The position numbers and the translations under genes are program-made. A stretch of 64,000 nt of DNA from Streptomonospora litoralis (GTDB taxonomy: Bacteria; Actinomycetota; Actinomycetes; Streptosporangiales; Streptosporangiaceae): assembly GCF_004323735.1 (NCBI RefSeq), contig NZ_CP036455.1, positions 4,211,101 through 4,275,100 on the forward strand. The letters are read 5' to 3'. The notes below the pieces were generated by a model, which worked only from the letters and a program-made list of their open reading frames with translations, ran no database searches and was not told where the DNA came from. How positions within the stretch are numbered: position 1 is the first letter of the stretch; each line of letters starts with the position of its first letter. Shown here piece after piece: positions 1 through 8,906 of this stretch.

Positions 1-1132
1 CGTCGTCGATCTCGGCGCCGGCCCTCTCGTAGGCCGATTGGACGGCCGCCTCCAGACCCCGCCGCGTCTCGACCTGGACTTCCACCTGCTTGGCGAGGTC
101 GGGAACGCGGGTGCGGAAGCTGTCGATGACGCCGATGAAGGTGCGCAGGGACACCCGGTCACGCTGCACGAGGTCGCCGGCGACGTCGGCCAGGTAGTCG
201 CGTACCGGGTCGGCGACGTTGGAGGTGAAGCGCTCGCCGGAGATCTGGTCGGTCTCGGGGATCGCGAAGCGGATGGCGTTGCCCAGCCCGTTGGCCTCCA
301 GCATCGCGCCGAAGTGCTCGACGAGCTGGTCGCGGCCGCGTTCGGGTACCCGCGAGAGCACTACCGCCAGTGAGGTGTTGCGGTCGCGGGCGACCTGCAG
401 GAACTCCCAGACGCGGGCGTCGGCGTAGCGGCGGCTGGTGGTGACGAAGACCCACAGGTCGGCCGCGTCGAGGAACTTGGCGGCGAACTCGTGGTGGGCC
501 GAGACCGCCGAGTCGACGTCGGGGGTGTCCAGCAGTGCGACGCCGCGGGGCATGGCCTCGCTCGGCGCCAGCACCAGCATGCCGTCCTTGCCGGGCATGG
601 CCAGGCCCTGCTGGCGCACACGGGGCAGGGTGGGCAGGAAGGTCGCCTCGCTGAACCAGTCGGCGTCGGCGGGGTTGCAGGCCAGTACCGGGCTGTTGGT
701 GGTGGGCCGACGCACCCCGGTGGTCGTGACCTGCTCCCCCACGAGGCTGTTGACCAGCGTGGACTTGCCCGCACCGGTGGAGCCGGCCACGGCGATCAGC
801 AGCGGGGTCTGGGGGCGGCGCACGCGCGGGAGGACGTAGTCGTCGAGCTGGTGCAGGACGTCGCGGCGTGCGCTGACGCCCTCGTCGGCTCCGGGCAGGC
901 CTTCGGCGAACTCGATGCTGCGGATGCGGCTGCCGAGGTGCTCCAGAACCTTCTCGAATCGGGCGTCGAATGAATCGTCGCCCCGGTGTCTGGCGCCGTT
1001 GCGCTCGTCGGCGTCGGTGTTGGCGCGCTCATGGCGCCCATGGGCGGCCCGGTGCCCGTCGGCCCCCTCGGCCGCGCGGGGCCCGGGTCGGCCCGCCCCT
1101 GTGGCTTCCGGCATCGCGGACGGCCGGGACAT
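1..1132 (-). CDS. Dynamin-like / ABC-type GTPase (3' end outside window)
   Basis: The frame is open through the left edge, so the C-terminus is missing; about 377 codons are visible. The ATG at 1130-1132 has GAGGAGG a few bases upstream. After about 55 charged low-complexity residues the protein reads FEKVLEHLG, then a P-loop GSTGAGKST (residues about 117-125), a switch-II DTPD (about 202-205) and a hydrophobic VFVTTSR strand. The last visible residues, rich in Glu, Arg and Ala, look helical. This is the layout of the bacterial dynamin-like GTPases that actinobacteria often encode next to a second GTPase; membrane remodelling or cell-division roles are known for that group. The function here is inferred. 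It is 32 bp from the stop of cobA/cysG and probably starts its own unit. Confidence 0.75.
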   Translation of the reverse strand, partial: MSRPSAMPEATGAGRPGPRAAEGADGHRAAHGRHERANTDADERNGARHRGDDSFDARFEKVLEHLGSRIRSIEFAEGLPGADEGVSARRDVLHQLDDYVLPRVRRPQTPLLIAVAGSTGAGKSTLVNSLVGEQVTTTGVRRPTTNSPVLACNPADADWFSEATFLPTLPRVRQQGLAMPGKDGMLVLAPSEAMPRGVALLDTPDVDSAVSAHHEFAAKFLDAADLWVFVTTSRRYADARVWEFLQVARDRNTSLAVVLSRVPERGRDQLVEHFGAMLEANGLGNAIRFAIPETDQISGERFTSNVADPVRDYLADVAGDLVQRDRVSLRTFIGVIDSFRTRVPDLAKQVEVQVETRRGLEAAVQSAYERAGAEIDD

Positions 1133-1164
1133 AGCGCTTCCGCCCTCCTCATCGGTCGTCGCGG

Positions 1165-2475
1165 TCACAAGATGCGATTCCCCTCGGGTGGGTCGCCGAC
1201 GGCGTCATCGGCGGAGGCGCTGCCGGCCCCCGGCTCCGCACGCCCCATGTGCAGTATGTCAAGTTCCCCGGCCACGTCGACCACTTCTCCGATGACGATC
1301 ACGGCCGGAGGGCGCACCGCAGACTCGCGGACCACGCGCCCGACGGTGGCGAGCGTGGCCCTCACCGTGCGCTGGGTGGGCATCGTGGCCTCCTGGACGA
1401 GCGCGACCGGGGTGTCCGGCTCGCGCCCGTGCTCCACGAGGGCGGCGGCGATGGCCTCGATCCGCTCCACGGCCATCAGTGCCACGACGGTACCGCCTGC
1501 GCGGGCCAGTCCGGCCCAGTCGACGCTCGACCGCGGATCGTCCGGCGGGACGTGCCCCGAGACCACGTGCACGTCCTGGGCCACTCCGCGGTGGGTGACC
1601 GGGATCCCGGAGGCGGCGGGCGCGGCCAGGGCACTGGTGATTCCGGGGACGACGGCGACGGGCACGCCCGCGGCCGCGCACGCCGCGGCCTCCTCACCGC
1701 CGCGCCCGAACAGGAACGGGTCGCCGCCCTTGAGGCGGACGACGAACCGGCCCGCGCGGGCGTGCTCCACCAGGGTGTCGTTGATGTCCTGCTGGGTCAT
1801 CGCCCGGCCGTAGGGGATCTTGGCGGCGTCGACGATCTCCACCTCGGCCGGCAGCGCCTCCAGCAGCGAGTTGGGGGCGAGGCGGTCGACGACGACCACG
1901 TCGGCCTGGGCGAGCAACTGCCGCCCCCGCACGGTGATCAGCCCGGGGTCGCCGGGGCCGCCGCCCACCAGCGCCACACCCCGGTGGCGCTCGCGCCCGC
2001 GCCGGGCGTCGAGGGTCCCGTCGGCCAGTCCTTCGACGACGGCGTCGCGCAGCCCGGCCGCGCGCCGGGGGTCGCCGTTGGCGACTACGCCGACGCTGAC
2101 CCCGGCCGCGCCGCCGGTGGCCGGGGTCCAGGCGGCCGAGGCGTGGCGGTCGTCGGCCCGCACGCACCACACCCGCTCGGCCTCGGCCTCGGCCGCGACG
2201 GCGGCGTTGGCCTCGGGCGAGTCGGTGGCGGCGTGCACGAGCCAGAAGCGACCCAGTGCCTCCTCGGCGATGTCGCCCGGCCGGAACTCGCGCCGGTGCC
2301 AGGTGATGCGGCCGGCCTCGGCGAGGCCCTCCAAGGTGGCGGTGGCCTCAGGGGCGACGAGCGTGACCCGGGCCCCGGACTCCAGCAGGACCGGCACCCG
2401 GCGCTGGGCGACCCGGCCGCCGCCGACGACCAGGGCCTCGCGCCCGTCCATCCGCAATCCGAGAAGATAGGTCAC
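1165..2475 (-). CDS. cobA: Siroheme-type fusion: precorrin-2 dehydrogenase + uroporphyrinogen-III C-methyltransferase
   Basis: The N-terminal third has a Rossmann start (ALVVGGGRVAQRR), as in CysG/Met8 precorrin-2 dehydrogenases. The remainder is a SAM-dependent uroporphyrinogen-III methyltransferase, with VGGGPGDPGLITVRG, VRLKGGDPFLFGRGGEE and GIPVTHRGVAQDVHVVSGH. Together they make precorrin-2, the entry compound for corrinoids, and can oxidise it to sirohydrochlorin for CbiX. I chose the GTG at 2473-2475 because GGAGGG lies 7-8 nt upstream and homologues begin near VTYLLGLRMDG; an upstream in-frame GTG at 2550 would add 25 poorly conserved residues. At 436 aa it is close to CysG length. 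It lies 194 bp downstream of the bluB-cobT stop on the same strand. Confidence 0.93.
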   Translation of the reverse strand: MTYLLGLRMDGREALVVGGGRVAQRRVPVLLESGARVTLVAPEATATLEGLAEAGRITWHRREFRPGDIAEEALGRFWLVHAATDSPEANAAVAAEAEAERVWCVRADDRHASAAWTPATGGAAGVSVGVVANGDPRRAAGLRDAVVEGLADGTLDARRGRERHRGVALVGGGPGDPGLITVRGRQLLAQADVVVVDRLAPNSLLEALPAEVEIVDAAKIPYGRAMTQQDINDTLVEHARAGRFVVRLKGGDPFLFGRGGEEAAACAAAGVPVAVVPGITSALAAPAASGIPVTHRGVAQDVHVVSGHVPPDDPRSSVDWAGLARAGGTVVALMAVERIEAIAAALVEHGREPDTPVALVQEATMPTQRTVRATLATVGRVVRESAVRPPAVIVIGEVVDVAGELDILHMGRAEPGAGSASADDAVGDPPEGNRIL

Positions 2476-2669
2476 CGAGGCTGCCCTCCAGATTCGCGCC
2501 GTGCTCCCTTTAGGTCTCATCGGGGCGCGCCGGCGCCCGCGCCCTCGCACGGATCACGGGTCGCATGGCGCGATTCCCGCATGCCACCGTGTCAAACGGG
2601 GATCACGCTTTGGTTTCGGCACCGACCGGCGCATCCTGTGCCGCTTTCACTCTAATATGCGCAAACGAG

Positions 2670-5444
2670 TCAACCCCGCTCGGAGACGCCCGCCGAATCG
2701 AAGGTCGCGACGTTTCGCAGTGCGCGCACCGACCCCTGCAGGATCGGTAGCGCCAGGAGCGCGCCCGACCCCTCGCCGAGCCGCATCTCCAGGTCGACCA
2801 GGGGACGCAGTCCGATGTGCGACAGCACCGCGGCGTGTCCGGGCTCGGTGGAGCGGTGCCCGGCGAAGCACGCGTTCAGGCACAGCGGTTCCATCGCCGC
2901 CGCGGCCAGCGCGGCGGCGCCGGCGATCACCCCGTCGAGGAGCACGGGGACCCGCAGGGCCGCGGCGCCGAGGATGAACCCGCTCAGTGCGGCATGCTCC
3001 AGACCGCCGACGGCCGCCAGCACGCCCACGGGGTCGGCCGGATCGACAGCGTCGGCGTTGGCGGCCAGACCGCGCCGCACCACGTCGATCTTGTGCTCCA
3101 GCATCGCGTCGTCGACGCCGGTGCCGCGGCCGGTGACGTCGGCGGGGTCGGTACCGGTGAACGCGGAGATGAGGGCGGCGGAGGGGGTGGTGTTGGCGAT
3201 GCCCATGTCACCGGTGACCAGGCACCGGTTGCCGGCCGAAACCAGATCGCGGGCGACCTCGATGCCGGCTTCGACGGCGTAGTCGACCTGGGTGCGGCTC
3301 ATCGCCGGGCCCCGGGTGAAGTCGGCGGTGCCGCGGGCGATCTTGCGCGGCAGCAACCCGGGAACCGTCGGCAGGTCGGCGGCCACGCCCACGTCGACGA
3401 TGGTGACCTCGGCGCCCACCTGCTCGGCGAACGCGTTCACCACCGCGCCGTCGGCCAGGAAGTTGTGCACCATCTGGGCGGTGACGTCCTGGGGCCAGCC
3501 GCTGACCCCCTGAGCGTGGACACCGTGGTCGCCGGCGAAGATCGCCACCGCCGCGGGCTCGGGGATCGGCGGTGGGCACTCGCCTACGAGGCCCGACAGC
3601 CGTACCGAGACCTCCTCCAACACGCCCAGGGATCCGGGCGGCTTGGTCATGGCGGCCTGGCGCTCCTCGGCTTCGTTGACCGCACGCTGGTTCAGGGGGC
3701 CGATGGCCGCGATCGTCTCCTCCAACAGACTGGTGGCCTTCTCGCCGGGCAGGCCCCGGCGGCCGTAGTGGTCGCGGTGCACCGCCCAGTGCAGCGGGCG
3801 GCCGCGCGCCCAGCCGCCCATCGCGAGTTCGGGTTCGGGCGGGAAGTCCTCGACGTAGCCCACACACAGGTAGGCGACGACTTCCAGGTGCGGCGGCAGG
3901 TCCAGCGACTGGGCGAGCTCGCGCTCCTCGAAGAAACTGACCCAGCCCACGCCCAGGCCCTCCGAACGCGCGGCCAGCCAGAGGTTCTCGACGGCCAGCG
4001 CCGTGGAGTAGGAGGCGGTCTGCGGTTGGGAGTGGCGGCCCAGCGTGTGCCGGCCGCCGCGGGTCGGGTCGACGGTCACCACGATGTTGACGGGGGTGTC
4101 CAGGATCGCCTCGACCTTGAGCCCCGAGAAGGCGCGGGCGCGGGCGCCGGGCAGCGCCCGGGCGTAGGCCTCGCGCTGTTCCTGGACGAGTTTCTGCACG
4201 CGGTCGCGCACGTCCTCGTCCTGGACGAGGATGAAGTCCCAGGGTTGGGAGTAGCCGACCGACGGCGCGCGGTGGGCGGCGTCGAGGACGCGCCGCAGCA
4301 CCGGGTCGGGGATGGGGTCGGCCCGAAAGCCCATGCGCACGTCGCGGCGCTCGCGGATGGCGCGGTAGACGGCTTCGCGCTCTGCGTCGGCGTAGGCGTG
4401 CTCGCCGGGTTCGGCGGCGTGGGCGGGCTCCTCCGGCTCGCGCGGCTGGTCGCCGGCGCGACTCCGGTGGTCGCCGCCGCTCTGGTCGGCCGGGTCGTCG
4501 GAGTGCTCCGGGAAGGAGGCTGCGGCGTGTGCGTTCACAGGAGATTCGTCTTCGCTCGGGGTCGGGGGTCCGGGGGCGGCGCCGCTGGAGGCGCGCGCGT
4601 CGTGCGCGGGCGGCGGCGCCGCCCCGCCGGTGGAGGCGCCGTCGGCGGGGTCGGGGCCGGGAGCGGCGCTACCGCCGGTGCTTCGGGTGGGGGGAGCAAC
4701 GGGGGCCGACGGCGCGGTCCGGGAGGGCGGCGGGTACTGCGGCGCCATCGGGGCGGGACGGGCACGGGTGCGGGGCGCGTCGGCGCGCTCGTCCGCGCGG
4801 GCGTGCGCGGGTTCGTGCTCCGGTCGGTTGCCCGGAGTGCGGTAGGGAACGGGCTCCGCAGCGGGTTCGGCCGTCTCCCGGGGTCCCGGGGCGGACTCGG
4901 GGTCCGGCTCGTGGCGGCCCCCATGGGTCGGCTCGGTCTCGCGCGGGGAACTCCCGGTCTGCCCCGGGGCGGTCGGCTTCGCAAGCTCGGAGAGGCGTCT
5001 GGCCCACCGCTCGGGCTGGGGCCGGCGGGAGGGCTCGGGTTCCGGCGCCGCCCCCTGACGGGCCGTGGAACGCTCGCCCTCGCCCATCTCGCCGCCCTCG
5101 TCGGCTTCGCGGGATTCACCCGGCTGCTCGTGGCGGGCCTGCGCCGGCTCCGCGGTGCGCTCGTCGCCGGCGCGTTCGTGGCCCCCGCCGCGGAAGGGGA
5201 TCACGTTGGGCTGCTCCGAGCGCCCGCTCCGGGGTCCGCCACCCCCGCCGTGTCGCCGGTCCTCCGGCGTGGTGAAGGGGTTGGGGCGCTGCTGCGCCGG
5301 GCGCCGGCCCGAGGACGGCGGCGCGGCGCCGGAGCCGGAACCGGAGCCGCGCCCGGTCTCGGGCAGGTCGTCGAGAAGCCCTTTCGACGAGGGGTCGCCC
5401 TCCTCGTCGGCGCCTCTTCGGCGCCGGTGGTCCTCACCGGTCAT
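2670..5444 (-). CDS. bluB-cobT: BluB-CobT fusion: 5,6-dimethylbenzimidazole synthase + nicotinate-nucleotide:DMB phosphoribosyltransferase
   Basis: Three parts are visible. Residues about 1-345 are a Pro/Gly/Glu/Arg-rich, apparently disordered segment. Residues about 348-560 are a nitroreductase-fold BluB (RRDVRMGF, HRAPSVGYSQPWDF, WVSFFEERE, LCVGYVEDFP), which turns FMNH2 into dimethylbenzimidazole. Residues about 570-924 are CobT (MTKPPGSLG, FAGDHGVHAQGVS, GDMGIANTT, GRGTGVDD, and EGSGALLALP with the catalytic Glu), which makes alpha-ribazole phosphate for the lower ligand. The fusion would pass DMB straight to its user. I chose the ATG at 5442-5444, preceded by a GGGGGGA run; an upstream ATG at 5534 has no ribosome site but would add a Cys-rich CVCVHCC stretch. 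The long disordered N-terminus is unusual for either family. Confidence 0.9.
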   Translation of the reverse strand: MTGEDHRRRRGADEEGDPSSKGLLDDLPETGRGSGSGSGAAPPSSGRRPAQQRPNPFTTPEDRRHGGGGGPRSGRSEQPNVIPFRGGGHERAGDERTAEPAQARHEQPGESREADEGGEMGEGERSTARQGAAPEPEPSRRPQPERWARRLSELAKPTAPGQTGSSPRETEPTHGGRHEPDPESAPGPRETAEPAAEPVPYRTPGNRPEHEPAHARADERADAPRTRARPAPMAPQYPPPSRTAPSAPVAPPTRSTGGSAAPGPDPADGASTGGAAPPPAHDARASSGAAPGPPTPSEDESPVNAHAAASFPEHSDDPADQSGGDHRSRAGDQPREPEEPAHAAEPGEHAYADAEREAVYRAIRERRDVRMGFRADPIPDPVLRRVLDAAHRAPSVGYSQPWDFILVQDEDVRDRVQKLVQEQREAYARALPGARARAFSGLKVEAILDTPVNIVVTVDPTRGGRHTLGRHSQPQTASYSTALAVENLWLAARSEGLGVGWVSFFEERELAQSLDLPPHLEVVAYLCVGYVEDFPPEPELAMGGWARGRPLHWAVHRDHYGRRGLPGEKATSLLEETIAAIGPLNQRAVNEAEERQAAMTKPPGSLGVLEEVSVRLSGLVGECPPPIPEPAAVAIFAGDHGVHAQGVSGWPQDVTAQMVHNFLADGAVVNAFAEQVGAEVTIVDVGVAADLPTVPGLLPRKIARGTADFTRGPAMSRTQVDYAVEAGIEVARDLVSAGNRCLVTGDMGIANTTPSAALISAFTGTDPADVTGRGTGVDDAMLEHKIDVVRRGLAANADAVDPADPVGVLAAVGGLEHAALSGFILGAAALRVPVLLDGVIAGAAALAAAAMEPLCLNACFAGHRSTEPGHAAVLSHIGLRPLVDLEMRLGEGSGALLALPILQGSVRALRNVATFDSAGVSERG

Positions 5445-5565
5445 CTCGTCCCCCCAAGGCGCGCCGGCGGCACCGGCCGGCTGTCGGCAGCAGTGGACAC
5501 ACACGCATCGCCGTTCTCGCGACTCCGCGGACATACCCGCCGCACCACGGCGACTTCACAGCAAC

Positions 5566-6621
5566 TCACAGCAACTCTGCCAGAGTTCGCGTCAGTCGGA
5601 GAGCCGTCGGCCGCTCGCGAACCGCCACGCGCAACCAGTTGGGGCCCAGACCGGGGAAGGTGTCGCCGCGCCGGACGGCGATTCCGGCCGCGCGCAGCCG
5701 CTCGCGCAGCCGTGCCCCGTCGTCGGCCTCGGCCAGCAGGAACGACGCCGACGCCGCCGGCGTGACGCGCAGCCCGCAGGCGGCCAGGTCGGCGGCGAGT
5801 TCGGCGCGCTCGCCGGCGAGCCGGCACGCCCACTCTTCGGCCTCGGCGAGTGCCTGCGGCTCGCAGCAGGCGACGGTCGCCGCGAGGGCGGGCGTCGAGA
5901 CCGACCACAGCGGCTGCGCCTCGGCCAGGCGGGCCGCCGTCTGCGCCTCGGCCAGCACATAGCCCGCGCGCAGCCCGGCCAACCCCCAGGTCTTGGTCAG
6001 GCTCCGCACGACCACCAGGCCGGGCACGCCAGCGCGGTCGGCCAGCGACTCGGCCTCACCGGGCACGCAGTCGGCGAAAGCCTCGTCGACCACGAGCGTG
6101 CGGCCGGGCCGGGCCAGGGACCGCAGTGCGGCGGCCGGGTGCAGCACCGAGGTCGGATTGGTCGGGTTGCCCACCATGACCAGGTCGGCGTCGGCGGGGA
6201 CGGCGCCGGGGTCCAGTTCGAAGCGCGGTGCCTCCAGCACGACGCGCTCGACCGGGTGTCCGGCCGCGCGCAGCGCCGCCTCCGGCTCGGTGAACTGGGG
6301 ATGGACCACGACCGCGCGCCGCGGGTGCAGCACCCGCGCCAGCAGCACGAAAGCCTCCGCCGCCCCCGCGGTCAGCAGCACCTCGGAGATGTCGCGCCCG
6401 TGGCGGCGGGCCACCGCGTCGCGGGCCGGCGCCGGGTCGGGGTAGGCGGCGACGTCGGCCAGCGACGCCGCGATGCGCTCGGTCAACCAGGTCGGCGGGG
6501 TGCCTTCGCGGACGTTGACGGCGAAGTCGAGCAGGCCCGGGGCCGCCTCGGAGTCGCCGTGGTGGTGCAGGTCGGGCTCCGCCCGCCCGCCGGCGCTCAG
6601 ACCCGACTCCTCAGTGGCCAT
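5566..6621 (-). CDS. cobC: Threonine-phosphate decarboxylase-like PLP aminotransferase (CobC/CobD)
   Basis: This is a fold-type I PLP enzyme. It has GNPTNPTSVL, VDEAFADC (the Asp that pairs with the pyridine nitrogen) and SLTKTWGLAGLRAGY, whose Lys (about residue 208) forms the Schiff base. In cobalamin clusters this family makes the aminopropanol-phosphate linker from threonine phosphate; it is short and resembles histidinol-phosphate aminotransferase. The start lies inside the 3' end of cbiX, within the Gly-His repeat. ATGs at 6621 and 6633 are both possible, and either overlaps cbiX (stop 6611-6613), which suggests translational coupling. It sits 121 bp upstream of bluB-cobT on the same strand. 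Confidence 0.88.
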   Translation of the reverse strand: MATEESGLSAGGRAEPDLHHHGDSEAAPGLLDFAVNVREGTPPTWLTERIAASLADVAAYPDPAPARDAVARRHGRDISEVLLTAGAAEAFVLLARVLHPRRAVVVHPQFTEPEAALRAAGHPVERVVLEAPRFELDPGAVPADADLVMVGNPTNPTSVLHPAAALRSLARPGRTLVVDEAFADCVPGEAESLADRAGVPGLVVVRSLTKTWGLAGLRAGYVLAEAQTAARLAEAQPLWSVSTPALAATVACCEPQALAEAEEWACRLAGERAELAADLAACGLRVTPAASASFLLAEADDGARLRERLRAAGIAVRRGDTFPGLGPNWLRVAVRERPTALRLTRTLAELL

Positions 6622-7546
6622 GCCCGTGCCCATGGCCGTGCCCGTGGCCGTGCGCGGGGTCGTCGGGGTGGTGGTGCGGCGTCTGGGCTGCCCCGACCTT
6701 GTCCTCGAAGCCGGGCAGGGCGATGCGGTAGACGCAGGTGTCGCAGTTCATCCGGATGTCGCCCGCACGGGCCTCGTCGTAGCGTTCGGCGATCACGTCG
6801 GCCAGCCCGTCGCAGTCGCCGATCACCGGGCCGCAGCGGACGTCCAGCTCGGGGTTGGCGCCGGCGAAGTCCAGCGTCTGGTCGGCGACTCGGTCGGGCA
6901 GCACACCGGAGAACAGGAAGTAAGGCAGCACCACGATGCGGCGGGCGCCCAGGCGGCGGATGCGCTCCAGTCCCTCGGGCACACTCGGCCAGGCCAGCGA
7001 GATGAACGCGGGTTCGACGAAGTCGACGCCGCGCCCGGCCGCGTGGCCCTCCTGCAGCAGCCGCGCCACCTTGCACACCTCGGCGTTGGCGTCGGGGTCG
7101 GTGGAGCCTCGGCCGACCAGCAGTACGGCGGTGCCGCCCTCCGCTCCGTCGGAGGCGCCGGCGGTCGCGGGGGCGGATTCGCCGAGGACCTCGTCGAGGC
7201 GCTCGGCCAGCAGGCGCAGCACCGTGGGGTGGGGGCCTAGCGGACGTCCGTAGACGTAGTCGAGTCCGGTGTGGCGCTCCTTCTCGCGAGTCAGCGCACC
7301 GGGGATGTCGCCCTTGGCGTGCCCGGCCGCCACCAGCATCATCGGCACGGCGACGACGCTGCGGTGGCCCTTGGCGTAGAGGTCGCCGACGGCCTCGGTC
7401 AGCGGGGGCGGCGAGAGTTCGATGAATCCCCCGGCGACCTCGCGGTCCGCGAAGCGGCGGCCCAGGCGCTCGACGAACGCCTCGAAGTCCGCGACACCCT
7501 TGTCGTCGCGGGTTCCGTGTCCGACCAGCAACAGGGGAGGCTGCAT
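6611..7546 (-). CDS. cbiX: Sirohydrochlorin cobaltochelatase CbiX with His-rich C-terminus
   Basis: This is a two-domain, long-form CbiX. Each half starts with a chelatase strand motif (LLLVGHGTRDDKG at residue 5; VLLVGRGSTDPDAN around 145), followed by metal-binding segments PMMLVAAGHAKGDIPG and LPYFLFSGVLPDR. It inserts cobalt into sirohydrochlorin, the early step of the anaerobic B12 route. The C-terminal part has a Cys pair (MNCDTCVYR) and then HHH and six Gly-His units just before the stop. Such tails can store or buffer metal; that role here is inferred. The gene lies 126 bp downstream of cbiC and overlaps cobC. Confidence 0.93.
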   Translation of the reverse strand: MQPPLLLVGHGTRDDKGVADFEAFVERLGRRFADREVAGGFIELSPPPLTEAVGDLYAKGHRSVVAVPMMLVAAGHAKGDIPGALTREKERHTGLDYVYGRPLGPHPTVLRLLAERLDEVLGESAPATAGASDGAEGGTAVLLVGRGSTDPDANAEVCKVARLLQEGHAAGRGVDFVEPAFISLAWPSVPEGLERIRRLGARRIVVLPYFLFSGVLPDRVADQTLDFAGANPELDVRCGPVIGDCDGLADVIAERYDEARAGDIRMNCDTCVYRIALPGFEDKVGAAQTPHHHPDDPAHGHGHGHGHGHGH

Positions 7547-7672
7547 CCGATTCCTAACTGGTGAGTGGGGCGTTTCGGACAGGCTCTCAGGCCGCGTCGT
7601 CCGACTCTTCGGGTGGGGGGAGATGGCGGGGAGCCGCTCTGCGACGCGGGGTGTCGCGGTCGGCGGGCGCGC

Positions 7673-8263
7673 TCAGTCCGGCACGGGACCGTACAGCAGG
7701 GCGTTCACCGCGGCCGCGGCGACCGCCGATCCGCCCTTCTCCGAGACGTTGCTCACCTGCGGCAGCCCGCTGGCGCGCAGTTCGGCCTTGGACTCGGCGG
7801 CACCGACGAAGCCCACCGGCAGCCCCACGACCAGCGCCGGTTCGACCCGGCGGGCGATGATCTCGGCCAGTGCGGTGGGCGCGCAGCCCACCACCCAGAC
7901 GGCTCCGGGGCCGACCTCGGCGTGGGCGGTGCGTACCGCGGCGGCGGATCGCGTGATCCCGGCTGTGCGGGCCAGCCGATCGGCACGCGGGTCGGCGATG
8001 TGGCACACGCAATCGCGGGATGTGATCCCCGACGCGACCATGGCGACGTCGGTCACGATCGGCGCGCCCTCGGCCAGGCGCTGCGCGGCCTCCTTGACGG
8101 CGGTGTCGTCGATCGCCAGATCGGCGGCGTAGTCGAGGTCGGCGCTGGAGTGGATGACCCGCTCGGCGACGGCCCGGCTCAACGGCGGCAGGTGGCCCAG
8201 GTCGATACGGGAGCGCAGGATGGCGAAGGACTCCGCCTCGATGGGGTGTATCCGCCGTTCCAC
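7673..8263 (-). CDS. cbiC: Precorrin-8X / cobalt-precorrin-8 methylmutase
   Basis: The 196-residue product matches CbiC/CobH length. The catalytic His lies in VIHSSADLDY; other family blocks are GAPIVTDVAMVASGI, VVGCAPTALAEI and GLPVGFVGAAESK. The enzyme moves the C11 methyl to C12 to give (cobalt-)cobyrinic/hydrogenobyrinic acid. The GTG start at 8261-8263 has GAGGAGG about 10 nt upstream. The ferredoxin stop is 43 bp upstream and cbiX starts 126 bp downstream, so the genes are probably cotranscribed. Confidence 0.94.
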   Translation of the reverse strand: MERRIHPIEAESFAILRSRIDLGHLPPLSRAVAERVIHSSADLDYAADLAIDDTAVKEAAQRLAEGAPIVTDVAMVASGITSRDCVCHIADPRADRLARTAGITRSAAAVRTAHAEVGPGAVWVVGCAPTALAEIIARRVEPALVVGLPVGFVGAAESKAELRASGLPQVSNVSEKGGSAVAAAAVNALLYGPVPD

Positions 8264-8306
8264 CGTCGTGTCGCCTCCTCGCTCGAACAGCTCGGGCCGG
8301 GCGCGG

Positions 8307-8507
8307 TCAGCCCGTCAGAACCGCGATGGCGTCGGCCGGGCAGACCTCGACGCACTCCAGGCAGCCCGTGCACACCTCGGCCAGTACCGCGGGCCGGCCG
8401 CGCTCGGGACGCAGAGCGTGCTCCGGACACGTCAAAAGACAGGCGCCGCAGGCCGTGCACGACGATGTCACAGCGATCGGTGCACCACTTCGGCCGGGGT
8501 GGCCCAC
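8307..8507 (-). CDS. Small 2[4Fe-4S]-type ferredoxin
   Basis: The 66-aa product has two clusters of the CxxCxxCxxxCP type: CTACGACLLTCP at residues 17-28 and CTGCLECVEVCP in the second half. It is a bacterial-type electron carrier. As the first gene of the cbiC-cbiX-cobC-bluB/cobT-cobA run it may donate electrons to a corrin-ring step, such as a reductase or Co(II) reduction, but this is inference. The GTG at 8505-8507 is preceded by GGAAGGAGG. I saw no convincing cobalamin riboswitch on this strand upstream. Confidence 0.85.
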   Translation of the reverse strand: MGHPGRSGAPIAVTSSCTACGACLLTCPEHALRPERGRPAVLAEVCTGCLECVEVCPADAIAVLTG

Positions 8508-8677
8508 AGCGCCTCCTTCCCTTGTCGCGCCGAGGCTGCGGACGTCTCCCGCCGGGCTGGGCGGCGGGCCTCAGGCGCGGCGCCCGCCCAGCGTACACGG
8601 CCTTTCGGTCAGGCTCTCGGCGGCACTCGCGCGGTGCCCCGTATTGCGAACCCGCCGCTTTGGCCGTACGTTCATTA

Positions 8678-8875
8678 CGCCGTGGTGTCCGGGAAGTCCG
8701 GTTCGAAACCGGCGCGGCCCTCGCCACTGTGAGCGGGAAGCCCGACGTCTCGATCACCGCCCGCGGGCTGTGGTCGGCGAAGGTCACTGGGGAGCATCAG
8801 CGACGCTGCACCCTGGGAAGGCCGACGAAGGGCGCCGACCCGTCAGCCAGGAGACCGGCCACGGCGCGACGACCG
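8678..8875 (+). ncRNA. Cobalamin (AdoCbl) riboswitch upstream of cbiM
   Basis: The segment has the conserved landmarks of the class in order: GGTGTCCGGGAAGTCCGG near 8684, GCCACTGTGAGCGGGAA near 8720-8736, and the B12 box AGCCAGGAGACCGGCC at 8845-8860. A variable stem lies between the last two. It ends about 30 nt before the cbiM ATG at 8907. In this class, bound adenosylcobalamin blocks expression of the downstream genes, so it should shut off cobalt uptake when B12 is sufficient. Confidence 0.92.
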
Positions 8876-8906
8876 TCCACGAGGTGCTGGAAGTTGGGTC
8901 CCCCAC

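Noticed and set aside
2817-5765. A 982-codon plus-strand frame opposite bluB-cobT
   Set aside because: Composition is Gly/Arg/Val-rich with no motifs; the minus strand has clear BluB and CobT signatures.
8508-8677. A fourth cobalamin riboswitch for the ferredoxin-cbiC-cbiX run on the minus strand
   Set aside because: I could not find a B12 box or the CCACTG core on that strand.
8690-8720. tRNA-like TpsiC sequence (GGTTCGAAACC)
   Set aside because: No acceptor, D or anticodon stems around it; it belongs to the riboswitch P-stems upstream of cbiM.
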